Assembly: GCA_021234155.1 (NCBI GenBank)
Contig: JAJEKV010000025.1
Span: 16,113,094 to 16,177,093 of the forward strand
Direction of reading: 5' to 3'
Length of the DNA: 64,000 nt
From: Isoetes taiwanensis
Lineage: Eukaryota > Streptophyta > Lycopodiopsida > Isoetales > Isoetaceae
This document shows, piece after piece, positions 13,901-23,945 of this stretch. Positions within the stretch are counted from its first letter, which is position 1, and each line of letters begins with the position of its first letter. The notes beneath the pieces were generated by a model. The model saw only the letters and a list, made by a program, of their open reading frames with translations, had not been told where the DNA came from and did no database searches. A program made the position numbers and the translations under genes.

Positions 13901-14430
13901 TGCTGCTGTTGCCATTCTGAACAAATGGAAAAATGATGGAAGGCGAGGTATCCGGCTATGGCGGGCAGCCTGCCAAACGAATGATGGATCCATTAAATTT
14001 GGGTTCTTCTGCAAATTAGTTTGAGCAAATACCTAAACCCTGAAGCTCGAATGAACTTAGACTTTAAAAGAGACCAAAGCGGTGTGCTCAGTGTTGCAGA
14101 GGGCAATCAATAAGCAAATCCATAGAATTACCTCAGGACATCCGGCGAATGCAGCCGGTGGCCATGGCAGAATACTTCTCTGCCATCTCCATTCAAATGA
14201 AATCCGCCAACACGCGTATTCGGTGACATGCAAACAGATCAGTGAAAAACCCTCTCAAAATCATACAACGAAAAAAAAAACATTTTAATTTTTGGATAAC
14301 CGGAAAAAGATTTCAGCCTCAAAAATTCCCACAACCTTAGAAAAGTGGCTTCGAAAAAAAATCTAAAAAGTTTTCAGAACCCGGAAAAACCAAATTTAAA
14401 CAATAGGATTAACGCACCATTAATTATTCA
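10955..14430. other. No certain gene; scattered exon-like pieces
   Basis: Minus-strand frames near 13830-13985 encode a basic, presequence-like stretch (contains SRIPRLPSFFHLFRMATAAS). Short pieces with splice-like borders lie at about 12598-12645 (ALKDLRSYFVEIIW) and 12003-12080 (SIGLAVRDDKFSKIF). They could be remote exons of the HtrA-like pseudogene or of another gene; I cannot assign them. A degenerate tandem duplication of about 77 bp lies near 13051-13185. Confidence 0.3.
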
Positions 14431-14431
14431 T

Positions 14432-14466
14432 AACTAGAAAAAGTGCCCAGCGTTGCTGGGCTTTTT
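14432..14466. repeat. GCCCAGC hairpin with T run
   Basis: The perfect palindrome GCCCAGC-GTT-GCTGGGC at 14445-14461 is followed by TTTTTG. It sits in the context ACTAGAAAAAGTGCCC. A related motif, ACTAGTAAACTTGTGCCCGG then TGTTGCC, occurs at about 59163-59190. The shared layout suggests a dispersed repeat end, not a bacterial-type terminator. Confidence 0.5.
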
Positions 14467-15485
14467 GTCAGGTATAAGTTCAAATCTGAGGTTTTCTTTG
14501 GTACTCACACTGCAAGTTACATGCATTTTATTTGGGCCGCTTATAAAAGATGCTAGGAAGATGGCTCCCTCAACATCTGGTTTAATGCATCTTCAATTGT
14601 TTTTATTTTATTGCCTTAAAAGACTATCAAGAGACACTTTCAACTATAGCATCAAAACTTGTCATCAAAGCTTTTGATGTTTTTTAAGGACCTTGCATGA
14701 CACATGTCACATCTTTGCTTTTTTCCACTCCAAATTATAGAATGAGGAGAGGAAGAAAAATGAGAGAATGGGTTATGTAGATTTAAATAGCCCCTCAATT
14801 TAAAAGTTATCTTCACAAACATCGTAAATTAGAACTAAGATGATCTTTCCCATGAAAATAAATTCATGTAAACCAGAGTCGAATTCACAACTTATGCTCT
14901 TTTGAGTTGTTCGACATTCTTAAAATTAAGGCACTATAACTAGCAAATTCCAACTCCAATTCAAATGATTTTACCAACATTGGAAAGATATTACTCTCAT
15001 CTATAAACTTTGTGAAGGGTACTTCCTTCTTTGAGCAAACATTAAGAGGTTACCCCATTTAAGCAGAACATCATGTTCGAGGGACGCTTTGGTGATTTTA
15101 AGAACTTGTAGCGGCATTGTGGTAGTCTTCCCTAGTTTTTATGGTAGACCTTATAAATAATGCCAAGTTAGATGTGGTTGATCATTGTATCATAGAAATA
15201 TGCTCATTCATATGAAGAATGTATTATAGCTGTCTACACTTTCAAACTCTAATAGGATAGAATATAACCTTACTAAGAAGAGTTCATGCACTAATGGGAA
15301 TATTTTTTGTGAATTAGCTTTCAATGTTGTGCTTAACATTTTAGCAATTCCATTTACAAACTCACAAAGAAAATATATTGCACACTTGCACTACATTCCC
15401 AATTGGCCATTCCGCTAGCTTAAAAAGATACAAAACAGAACATGTCACAATCCAGCCTTTTTACAACCTTCTACCTGGTTCATAT
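14467..15485. other. No gene seen
   Basis: AT-rich DNA with short open frames only. Confidence 0.5.
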
Positions 15486-15607
15486 GCATAACTTTGCAAG
15501 AAATGCCCTGATCCTTGAATTTATCAGAAACCAAAATCCCGGGATGGCATAACTTTGCAAGAAATGCCCTGATCCTTGAATTTATCAGAAACCAAAATCC
15601 CGGGATG
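15486..15607. repeat. Near-exact 61-bp tandem duplication
   Basis: Two copies at 15486-15546 and 15547-15607, both starting GCATAACTTTGCAAG and ending with CCCGGGATG. They are essentially identical, so the duplication is recent or an assembly artefact. Confidence 0.9.
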
Positions 15608-17154
15608 GGATGGAATAGAGCACTGATACCCTTGCTATGAATTCCTTAAAAGAAACAATAGAAAAAGAAAACATTTTTACCATAGGCATCTTTGTTTCCG
15701 CCAAGCCATTTTTGCCATTTGCCATTGTGGTGCCCTGGTGAGAAACATTCTCTCAAACCCAATTTACTTTATTAGAAACGTGCTAAGCATGCTTTTCATT
15801 AAAAATGTGCTAATTTCATTAAAACATCTCATTGAAAACAAGGTAAAACTGAAAATAACTGTAATAGAAATGCCTCTTTTCAGCCTAAAACCATTTTTTT
15901 CTCTTCCTCCTATACGTCTATTTAACACCCTTTACATAGTTTCATTGCATAGGTGTTCAAACATCTATCCTATTTCAATGTCAGAGCGGCTTGAAGGCAT
16001 CTCAACCTACAAACGTATTGTGCTAATACCCCAATACTTTATCCCTCAAGAAAACTTCTCCTATTTAGATCCATTCCATATTTCCAGTTCCAGATCTGTT
16101 GCAAAATTTCAAATTTTACAGAAAATGCCTTTGAAACTATATGCTGCCTGTGACACGGGAGTTGCACGACAAGTGCTCGCTTATGCCTAAATAGATTTAC
16201 AAAGCTTCTTTCCTTGCCTTTATTGCAAGCTTGCAGTGATATTAATCAATGAGACAGAGAACACAGCTTATCGCTTATAATATTCTGGCAAGATGCAGTT
16301 TGTGCCCCTTCTAAAATATTTCTCTTTCAACAATAAAAGCTAAGATGGTCACCAAATTGAAGCCTTCCTCCACTTTTTCTCTTATCCAATAACACATTAG
16401 TTCGATACAATGCATCTGCTTATATTTTTTCACAAGATGGTTTGCCATAAACTTAAGTTTGCAAGCAAGCATAGCTAGATTGGCCTCATTGAGTGGATGG
16501 ATGTAAAGTGGTTGCCTTAACTGAGTTGATTAACCTATTACAGAAGAAAATCCCAAATTTGAGGATCATACCTTGTTAGACCTGTGCAAGAGGTGATGTG
16601 GAAATATTGCTCATTGCATAAAACTGCAAACCCCAGATACACCTGAAACAGGGACCAATAACTCCAAACTCACCTGGAATTTGGAGGATATCACATGTGG
16701 CAAATAGGAATGATACTGCAATATCTTGTTCTTTGTTTGCAAATTGGCAGTAGGAAGCATTCTTTTGTCCAATGAGTTGCACAACATGACGATAAGAATG
16801 GATACATGGGGTCACTTAAGCACATACCAAGCCTTCCAAAGAATCTATAAAACATGGCAAATCCTTTTCTATGGATCAACATATCTGCCCACAAAGAGTT
16901 CAGCAAAATGTCACCATAGCTTACACACTGTCAAACACCGAACGTTGCCACTCATCTAAAATTTTAAGCAGCCATGGCTGAAAACAACATCACAAGGCGA
17001 GAGAACTAAAATGTTCCCAAAGCACAAAAGACTATGGAATTTTGAAGTTTCTGTCATTGACTTTAAGCATGATGCTTGCAGATGAACGAAATGTCATACC
17101 AGTCCATTAAGGCTAGTTAGCATGAATCGGAATGAACTTCAAAAAGTCTGGTCT
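15608..17154. other. No certain gene
   Basis: A plus-strand 150-codon frame at 15738-16190 is AT-biased and matches nothing I know. Minus-strand frames at 16576-16906 are similar. Parts of the kelch gene downstream of 17155 could lie here but are not recognisable. Confidence 0.35.
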
Positions 17155-17493
17155 ATAGCGGATATCCAAGTATCAGCATTAATATCATAAATATGTGTGA
17201 TTTGCGTTGTTTTGACCAACACCACTACTTGGATCCGTACCATTAGTAGTTCTGCCTCCAAGAACATAGATCATATCTGCAAATTATAAACCTTAAGTTT
17301 ATATTATGGGGCAGATCTTTAAATGAAATTTGATACACTTACCATCCTGAGTATAGTTATGGTAAACAGGATCATACTTCCATAATGAATCAAGGATGGT
17401 GCCATTTACATTAAATCCACCAATGATGTATATCGCTTCCTCACTTTTCGAATATGACTGATCGATTCGGTTTGCTTCAATCAAGCATTTTAC
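17155..17493 (-). pseudogene. Two exons of a kelch-repeat protein
   Basis: Exon a (17343-17493) is bordered by TTAG and GTAAGT and reads EEAIYIIGGFNVNG, then LDSLWKYDP: a kelch blade with its GG pair and conserved aromatic residue. Exon b (from 17276 downward) follows TTTGCAG and reads DMIYVLGGRTTNGTDPSSG. The blade is completed only in another frame (THIYDINADTWISA), so one base is extra near 17215. Kelch blades form beta-propellers used for protein binding, often in plant F-box proteins; no F-box is visible. Coding-like but disrupted minus-strand pieces at 17700-17800 (LTLVGGYG) may be an upstream blade. The frame break points to a pseudogene or a sequence error. Confidence 0.55.
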
Positions 17494-17499
17494 CTAATG

Positions 17500-18290
17500 T
17501 TAGAAATAATGTACAATCTTATTATGTCTTTAATATGTCTTAAGAAGAGGGATGCAAACTGCAAAATACTGAGAAGGAAGATTAACCGATTAGAGTTCTG
17601 ACCAAATTGATCCAATGACTGGAGTTGCTCTAGGCACAATGCCTGTTGTTTAAGGGAGAAGTATTTCTGAATAAAGGTTACTTTAAAGCCAGAATGTAAC
17701 ATACCTTTGATGCAGAGCCAACGTAGTACAACTACAGCCCAAGTCAGCCATAACCTCCCACTAATGTCAGAGAAGCTGCTCTCGCCCTGTATCACATGGA
17801 CACGTTTCAAGCTGCAACATTCGAACATCTCAAAAGGACACCATTCTTTTGTGAAAGTAATCAACCATTTCCACATACGTATATCTGTCACAGCAACATC
17901 CCTTTTATGTACAGAATTAGTTTAGCTGTTGAACTGTCTCTCAACTGTCATTTGATGAATCTATACACTCTGAATTTTCCAATAGCTCCCCATTACTTCT
18001 CTCCTGCTCCAATGATGTCATCATGGAAGAGAACTGTGCCTTCAAAACATGAAAGTAATGGCATTCAAAGCTGTAATGTCTTGGAAATGAAATGCGTATT
18101 CCATTAAGAGCAAGACATTCTGTGCGGCATGGAAGAGAGAATCAGGTGAGACAATAATAATATATGCTGAGGATCCCTGAGAGATGGCTTATATAATTAG
18201 AGATTTCTCACTATGGGTTAAATTGTATTAATGGACCCGCAACCTTTTAGTACATACTTTTAAGTTGTCTATTGAGCCTATAACAAAGAC
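17500..18290. other. Possible decayed upstream kelch exons
   Basis: Minus-strand pieces LTLVGGYG and YYVGSASK near 17700-17760 end in a GT donor-like site, but stops interrupt them. Nothing else is recognisable. Confidence 0.25.
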
Positions 18291-18360
18291 ACACCTTTCA
18301 AACATCATACATATAAAAACCACAAAGGCAGAAATTAGAAATAATAGTTACAAAGCGTAC

Positions 18361-18870
18361 TGTGAGAAAATATCATGTGCAAAGTTTCCTCCACCTCGTT
18401 TCCCATTCCCAGCTTGCTTCAAGCCCCCTTCTCCATAATTGTCATAAATTTGTCTCTTTTCTTGGTCTAGTAGTACTTCATATGTTGTGTAAGACAGCAA
18501 ATACAAAAACAATTAGTCTAATCTGAATGCTATGCATAGCTTATTTTATTCTAAGAGGTCATATTGCGCACTACAACATAGCCCATTTCAATTTAACATA
18601 TGTCCTGTTTCTGGCACTTCGAATATACGATAGAAGACAATGTGAAGTTGACCACTTCACATCCCTTGACGTCTCCATTTTACTAATGAACATACCAAAA
18701 CACGATCATAAAGCAACATACCATTGTTTATCTCTGCAAACTTTTTTGTTGCCTCAGCGTTTCCAGGGTTCTTATCAGGGTGGTACTTTAATGCTAGCTT
18801 CCTATATGCCCTCTTTATTTGTTCTTCTGACGCACTTTTTGGGACTTGCAATATGTCATAGTAGCTTTTC
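18361..18870 (-). pseudogene. ERdj3-like DnaJ J-domain exons (better copy)
   Basis: The first exon (18722-18870) follows CTTCAG and ends before GTATGT. It reads [20 protein letters not shown], and further on contains [20 protein letters not shown], with the HPD motif that activates Hsp70 ATPase. The second exon (about 18361-18484) reads AYEVLLDQEKRQIYDNYGEG and then a glycine-rich start ending HDIFSQ. This is the J-domain of the plant ER-lumenal ERdj3B type. Both exons are open, but the second is preceded by AA where AG is expected, and the duplicate at 100-580 has the same change. The signal-peptide exon is not seen; a LINE begins about 160 bp upstream. Client-binding exons are absent. It is probably a gene fragment, though distant exons cannot be excluded. 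Confidence 0.6.
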
Positions 18871-19074
18871 CTGAAGTGGACAAGTAACACGGTATTTCAG
18901 AAAAACGACGTTCTATACCGCAATTGTAGGGTTGACGCATTAAAATAAAAGAATAAATTTTATTCATGATATGAAGAGAGCATACCTAGCATATGCATTC
19001 AAGATATGAGATGCGAAAAAAACTGCACAGATGAAGCAGACCTCGAGGGGCCATGGAGCACATGAACATCTTGT

Positions 19075-19770
19075 TTACAATTTGAGTAAAAAGGATCGGT
19101 GTGCATCCACCGTCCTTATGAAAGGTCCTAAGTGTGCTGGTGACAAAACCCACAATGAATATAGATCTGTCACATGAATATCAAAATTGTTCCTTATATG
19201 TGCATATCCTGTGCATTGTAAGAACACATGGTGTTCGTCCTCAACTTCCCCAGAATTGCATACCTTGCATAGTCTGTCTTCTATTGGTGTTCTCGCCCAT
19301 CTTCCTGTTTCTATTGCCAGCTTGTGAGAACTTGTTCGGTATCTCGCAATCAATTGTCTAAACCCTTTAGGTATTGGCGCTTTCAAATAATCTTGGCATG
19401 CATATATATCCAAATGGTTGACATCGGCCTGGTATTGCAGCATCCTCTTTCCTGGTTCAGCCCATAACTTTCTTATTGCTAGTTTTTCCAGCAAAATCCG
19501 TGCTTCATCTTTATCTGAAGGCCAATTTGAGCTGGTTACACCCCACATATTAGCCCATTGTATCAGCTTTCTGCCATGATCCGATGCCAACATAGTGCAG
19601 TGTGATATACGGCCTGTATCTTGTGCCATGACTCTGTTGTAAAAATTGATGGATTGGTATAAACCTTCAAGTTCTAAGGGGAACAGCCCTACCTCTGCTA
19701 ACATGATGGCATAAGGGGTCCCCATATAGGTACCCCATACAATAAGACCGTTTGGACTAATGTCTTGAAC
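19075..19770 (-). CDS. LINE ORF2, C-terminal zinc-binding part
   Basis: This continues ORF2 after the frame change near 19740. It contains the cysteine/histidine pattern of the reverse-transcriptase zinc-binding domain, CKVCNSGEVEDEHHVFLQC, after GRWARTPIEDR. The family uses this region to bind its RNA 3' end. The frame ends at 19075, and only about 45 bp later the similarity to other elements is lost. Confidence 0.75.
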   Translation of the reverse strand, partial: VQDISPNGLIVWGTYMGTPYAIMLAEVGLFPLELEGLYQSINFYNRVMAQDTGRISHCTMLASDHGRKLIQWANMWGVTSSNWPSDKDEARILLEKLAIRKLWAEPGKRMLQYQADVNHLDIYACQDYLKAPIPKGFRQLIARYRTSSHKLAIETGRWARTPIEDRLCKVCNSGEVEDEHHVFLQCTGYAHIRNNFDIHVTDLYSLWVLSPAHLGPFIRTVDAHRSFLLKL

Positions 19771-20994
19771 AAAATCCTTTTCAGCCCCCATTCAGTAAGT
19801 GATGCTTTACTGCATTTCGAGAGCATACTATACAAAGCTGCCTTTCCACCTGTTGCTCTTCTTTTCACACAGTTTTTCCAGCTGTAGTTAGAAGCTATAT
19901 CTATCCCGAGGTACTTGTAGCTGTCAACAGTTTCTATTACTTGTCCTCTATATTTGAATTCAGGTCTATCTCTTGTGCCAAAAACCATGATTTTTGATTT
20001 GGATAAATTTACATTCATGCCTTTCATTTCACAGAATGTTTCCAAATTGTACAAGTGATCCTGTAAATCTTTCTTGCGGCTTGCCAACAACACGACATCA
20101 TCTGCATAAAGAAGCAATTGGATCACATACATACCTATTTTTGTGCCTGCAAGAGATCTAGTTCGTATCCAGTCATCTAGTTCGTCTATGAAAATTCCGA
20201 ACAAGGTTGGAGATAGCGGGCAGCCTTGGCGTACCCCGATGGTGCTCTTTATGTTTGCTTCAAGATCCCATGAAACTTTGATCAGAACTTCTTCATATAG
20301 CTGTGAGACCGCTGCCATGAGATTGTGAGGAACACCTATTTGACACATCCTTTCACTAAGCTTCTTGCGTGGTATGGTGTCGAACGCTTTTGTGAAATCG
20401 ATAAATGCTACAAATAATGATGCATTAGGTGCCTTGGCCTTTTCTATCAGCGTTCGGAGAGTTAGTACATGGTCCAAGGTGTTGTGATCATTTCTAAAAC
20501 CTGCTTGACAGTTGGAGCGCACTGCAGCTTGCTCTGCCCAAGAACTTAATTTTCTCTCCAATAGACTGCCCAAAACTTTGGCGAACACACTGCCAATCAG
20601 AATTGTTCTGTGGTTACTTGCTGTCTTTTTATCACCTCCTTTGTGAATTGGGTGGACACGGTTAATCCTCCAGTTGTGTGGTATCCCTTGCATCAAACTT
20701 TTGTTCAGCATATCTGTCAGTGTTGATACAGTATTGTCCCCTCCCCATTTGAGGAGTTCCACGCACAGTCCATCTGCATCATGAGCCTTATTGTTTGACA
20801 GATTCGATAAGCAATTTTTGACCTCTGTTTCAGAGAAGATATTTTCAGTGAGGGCTAATTTTGGCATGCCATCTGCGCCCTCCTGTTCATAAAGGGTTTT
20901 CACTAGGATAGTTAAGTCATGTATGCTTAAAATAGGCTGGTCCTTTTTGAGCTGTAGCGTGTCCCAAAAGGTTTTGGGATGCTTTTTAAATTGA
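19698..20994 (-). CDS. LINE ORF2, reverse transcriptase part
   Basis: Non-LTR reverse transcriptase. Motifs in order are AFIDFTKAFDTIPRKKL (first catalytic Asp), GVRQGCPLSPTLFGIFIDEL, YADDVVLLA (catalytic DD) and YKYLGIDI in the thumb. It is fused to the endonuclease once the frameshift near 20995 is allowed for; the reading frame actually opens at NLSDQFKKHPKTFWDTLQ. Near 19740, after VLLYGVPIWG, a second frameshift separates it from the C-terminal part. Confidence 0.85.
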
Positions 20995-22152
20995 TCAGAT
21001 AAATTTTTTCACAAAGTAGGCACGTTTCTTTTGTCTGATCATTTTCTTGTACCAGGTTGGCTTACTGATACAGTTTACAGGCAGATTACTCCTCGCCTCC
21101 TGGCATTCGGAGTCCCACCATGAATTGCAAGGTCTGCCCTGTACATGCTTTTTTGACAACCCAAATACTTGCTTGGCTGCATCAAATATGATTTGCTGAA
21201 ATTTTTCTGCGTCATCTTGGAGATGTCCTGACCAAGAAGCTCTTGCCATATGCTCTTCTACCAATTTATTGTAGGCAGGGCTAAGCTTATAACTCACTCG
21301 GAGTTTTGAGTGAAAAGGTGGCTTCTGCATCACATGCTTTGCCCTTATGTTAAGCCACAGATGTAGTGGAGTATGATCCGACTCAGGGAGCTTTTCTCCT
21401 ACATAGAAATCAGCAATTAAGTCCTTGTTTCTTACGAGACAATAGTCTATGGTGCTTGCTCCAGCATGATTGTGGTATGTAAGAGCTTCTGAGCGTGTAA
21501 ATGGTTCCACGCCATTTAAGATCTTGAGCTGACACATACTGCACAATTCTAGTAGCTTCTCGCCCATGGTATTCACGATTGTATCAGCTGATTTTCTGGT
21601 ATACGCTATATCTTCTATTTCATCCAGATTTGGATTTGCCAAGTTTACAAAGACCTTAGCTTGCTGGCTGCTGGTACGGCCATTGAAATCCCCCATAAGG
21701 AGTATTTCACCTTGATGAGAGTATTCAAGAATATCTGAACACAAATTATCAAATGGATTCTCCTTGTCCATGTCATGCCTGTTGTAGATCTTTGAGTTTT
21801 TTGGAGCAAAATAGCAAGCTGCTATGAAGAACTGCTGCTCGTTTTCGTTTATTCTTAACCAAATAAATTGATTATTGCTATCTTGCTTCATGACATGGAT
21901 ATCATGCATTGAGTCTACTCTTTGATAGACCGCAACTCCTCCAAAACCACGCCCTGCACCCAAGTATTTCTCATTCCATACTTGGCCCAATAATTTAAAA
22001 CCTCTTACCTCTGGTGGAAGGCGGAATTGGTGAGTCCAGGTTTCAGTTAAGAGTAACAAATCTTGTCTCTTCCAGATTTCACCGGTAGCATCCATCTTAG
22101 CTTGAGTCAGTCCATGTGCATTCCACAGACTTATTCTCAAAGCCCTCACTTC
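20995..22152 (-). CDS. LINE ORF2, N-terminal APE-like endonuclease part
   Basis: An exonuclease-endonuclease-phosphatase domain nicks target DNA to prime reverse transcription. Visible motifs are LWNAHGL (catalytic Asn), LLLTETW (Glu), MGDFNGR (Asp and Asn) and ESDHTPL (Asp-His). The frame opens immediately after the ORF1 stop codon with GAA GTG AGG. The first ATG lies beyond the LWNAHG motif, so a start there would remove a catalytic residue. The frame closes near 20995 at a run of A where one extra base shifts into the frame of the reverse transcriptase. Confidence 0.8.
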   Translation of the reverse strand, partial: EVRALRISLWNAHGLTQAKMDATGEIWKRQDLLLLTETWTHQFRLPPEVRGFKLLGQVWNEKYLGAGRGFGGVAVYQRVDSMHDIHVMKQDSNNQFIWLRINENEQQFFIAACYFAPKNSKIYNRHDMDKENPFDNLCSDILEYSHQGEILLMGDFNGRTSSQQAKVFVNLANPNLDEIEDIAYTRKSADTIVNTMGEKLLELCSMCQLKILNGVEPFTRSEALTYHNHAGASTIDYCLVRNKDLIADFYVGEKLPESDHTPLHLWLNIRAKHVMQKPPFHSKLRVSYKLSPAYNKLVEEHMARASWSGHLQDDAEKFQQIIFDAAKQVFGLSKKHVQGRPCNSWWDSECQEARSNLPVNCISKPTWYKKMIRQKKRAYFVKKFI

Positions 22153-22860
22153 CTATTTATGTTTCTTATTCGTGACAACCGCCTTGCCTCCCTGATCTAG
22201 GTATGCTACCCATCCCGCTTCTCTAGCTTCCTTTACTTTTTTCCATTCTGTTTTTCTGATATCCAACTGGCTGGGAGTCAAGTCCAGATCTAACCATATC
22301 TTCTCACCTTTTAGAGCGCTCCTGTTATGGAGTACTCGGTCTCTTGCATCCTTTGTGTGAAATTTTACTAAAATGGGACGACAAACATAGTTTGGATCAT
22401 TGAGATGCATAGCCTGAGAGAAAAAACGGCGCACTGTATCGATAATATCTTCTCCTTCACTCTCATGAAGGCCCGATATTTTCAGGTTTTTTGCTCTTGT
22501 TTCTTGATCCCTTTGTTCTGTAGAAATCTCAGCATGGTGGAGTTTCATCTGTTCTTTGGTAGTTTCTGCTACCAGAGATGCTAGCTTGCTTTCCAGAGTT
22601 TCAATCTGGGTTTTGTAATCCGTTGATTTTTGCAGATCTGAATCAGTGTTTCGGACCAGCATCTCATTGAGAGTGCCCCGAACTTCACCCAATTCTGATC
22701 TTAAAGAGGAGATCTCTGATTTCAACTCCTTGACCAAGGAGATGCCGACTTCCGCTCTCAATGACACAATTTCTGCTTTCAAATCCTTAACCAAGGATAT
22801 AAGCGCGGCTGTGTCTCCATCATATTCGATGGAGCACTCGCCCTTCTTCTTTGGGGCCAT
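22153..22860 (-). CDS. LINE ORF1: coiled-coil RNA-binding protein
   Basis: The 235-residue protein starts MAPKKKGE. Residues about 15-110 form a heptad-rich coiled coil (LVKDLKAEIVSLRAEV, LVKELKSEISSLRSEL). Residues 120-225 resemble the RRM and C-terminal domain of L1-type ORF1p (Transposase_22): NLKISGLHESEGEDI, then RPILVKFHTKDARDRVL and LDLTPSQLDIRK. Family members trimerise through the coil, bind the element RNA and act as chaperones. Typical plant L1 ORF1 proteins carry CCHC knuckles instead, and none is visible here. The frame is intact. The stop TAG is followed in the same frame by ORF2. Confidence 0.75.
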   Translation of the reverse strand: MAPKKKGECSIEYDGDTAALISLVKDLKAEIVSLRAEVGISLVKELKSEISSLRSELGEVRGTLNEMLVRNTDSDLQKSTDYKTQIETLESKLASLVAETTKEQMKLHHAEISTEQRDQETRAKNLKISGLHESEGEDIIDTVRRFFSQAMHLNDPNYVCRPILVKFHTKDARDRVLHNRSALKGEKIWLDLDLTPSQLDIRKTEWKKVKEAREAGWVAYLDQGGKAVVTNKKHK

Positions 22861-22915
22861 CCCCCACGAAATCCTTCTCTGCCGCTCGAACTGGCGCCCA
22901 ACTGCCGCTTCAAAA

Positions 22916-23337
22916 TATTTACTATAACTATTTACTATATATTACTATACAAAGTATACAATTGTAACTATATAGACTATGAAGATTTAGTAACAATCAC
23001 TTTGATTTTCTTTAATTGGCTTTACTAATGGTGTTGAAATCATCCATAAATCATTCAAAGAATTCATAGCATATAAAATGTTGCACTTAGAGTTCAAATA
23101 ACTCTTAGAAACCGCGGGGCACAAAGTCCATTTAGCTCCTGCATCGTGTTAAAAACACTGAATGTGAGTAGTAGAAGTAACAAGCCAAACACAATGTTCA
23201 AGAAGAAACAATATAAACGTAATGCTATTTGTTACTACCACCACCATAAATAAGAAACAGAAATCTAATTGTATTCTTATTAAAATCAATTTTGTATTGC
23301 TAATAGAACAAATTTAAACCTTCATTTCAAATCAGAT
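22916..23337. other. AT-rich spacer
   Basis: AT-rich DNA between two LINEs with no recognisable feature. Confidence 0.5.
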
Positions 23338-23945
23338 TTTTTTTTTTTTTTTTGGAAGGACTCGAGCCTTTATTATCCAGAGAAAGTTACAAAGTACAAT
23401 AGGGACTAAAAACTCAGTGGAGAGAATTTCCACCAGAGCAAAACCACCCCACTCAAATATAACATCTAAACAGTATGAGGAGCAAGCAGAATCTCATGAG
23501 TGAGTGTGAATAGATAATGCTCCCAAATACGGCTCTTCATCTCATTAGCAATTGATGAGCACCTGAATGCTTTGACAATTTGTTGTTGGGCATCAAGAAG
23601 GACATGTGCATATGAACAAGCGAGACCTTTAAATATGAGAAGATACCTTCTTTTCCAAATGGACCAGATGATCCATGCAGAAGCCAAATGAAACTCCCTT
23701 TTGACCAATTTTCCCAACCACTTGGATAGACAGTTAATAACACCTGCTGGCTATTCAAATTGCAACAAAAGAGATCTTGAAGCCACACCCAAACATGTCT
23801 GGCATGTCTACACAGGAAGAAGCAATGCTCAATTGTCTCGTCCCTCTGTGCACATAAGGGACAAAGTGCAGATACCTCTGGACGAAATCTGTGCACCTGC
23901 CCAGGTCTTCTCTCTTGCCGCTCAGGAGGGAATCTTGCATGGACT
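23338..23945 (-). mobile_element. 3' part of a plant-type LINE with poly-A tail
   Basis: Minus-strand translation gives HRFRPEVSALCPLCAQRDET and then IEHCFFLCRHARHVWVWLQD, a zf-RVT domain. A second frame reads FHLASAWIIWSIWKRRYLLI. The 3' end is marked on the plus strand by about 19 T at 23338-23356, the poly-A tail. The coding frame is broken. At about 23945 the sequence joins an oppositely oriented piece of the same kind of element. Confidence 0.8.

Larger units (their letters stand above)
19030..22915 (-). mobile_element. Near-complete LINE (non-LTR retrotransposon)
   Basis: Two consecutive minus-strand ORFs give the standard LINE layout: coiled-coil/RNA-binding ORF1, then endonuclease, reverse transcriptase and a C-terminal zinc-binding region. 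It is broken by two frameshifts in ORF2 (near 20995 and 19740). The duplication shared with 1-760 ends near 19030, so the LINE probably entered next to the J-domain locus. No poly-A or simple-repeat tail and no target duplication could be identified, so the ends are approximate. Confidence 0.85.

Noticed and set aside
14445-14466. Rho-independent terminator
   Set aside because: The stem plus T run looks bacterial, but the context is plant nuclear and a relative of the motif recurs at 59163.
15738-16190. 150-codon plus-strand frame
   Set aside because: Composition follows the AT-rich DNA, no motif is visible, and no neighbour or splice site supports it.
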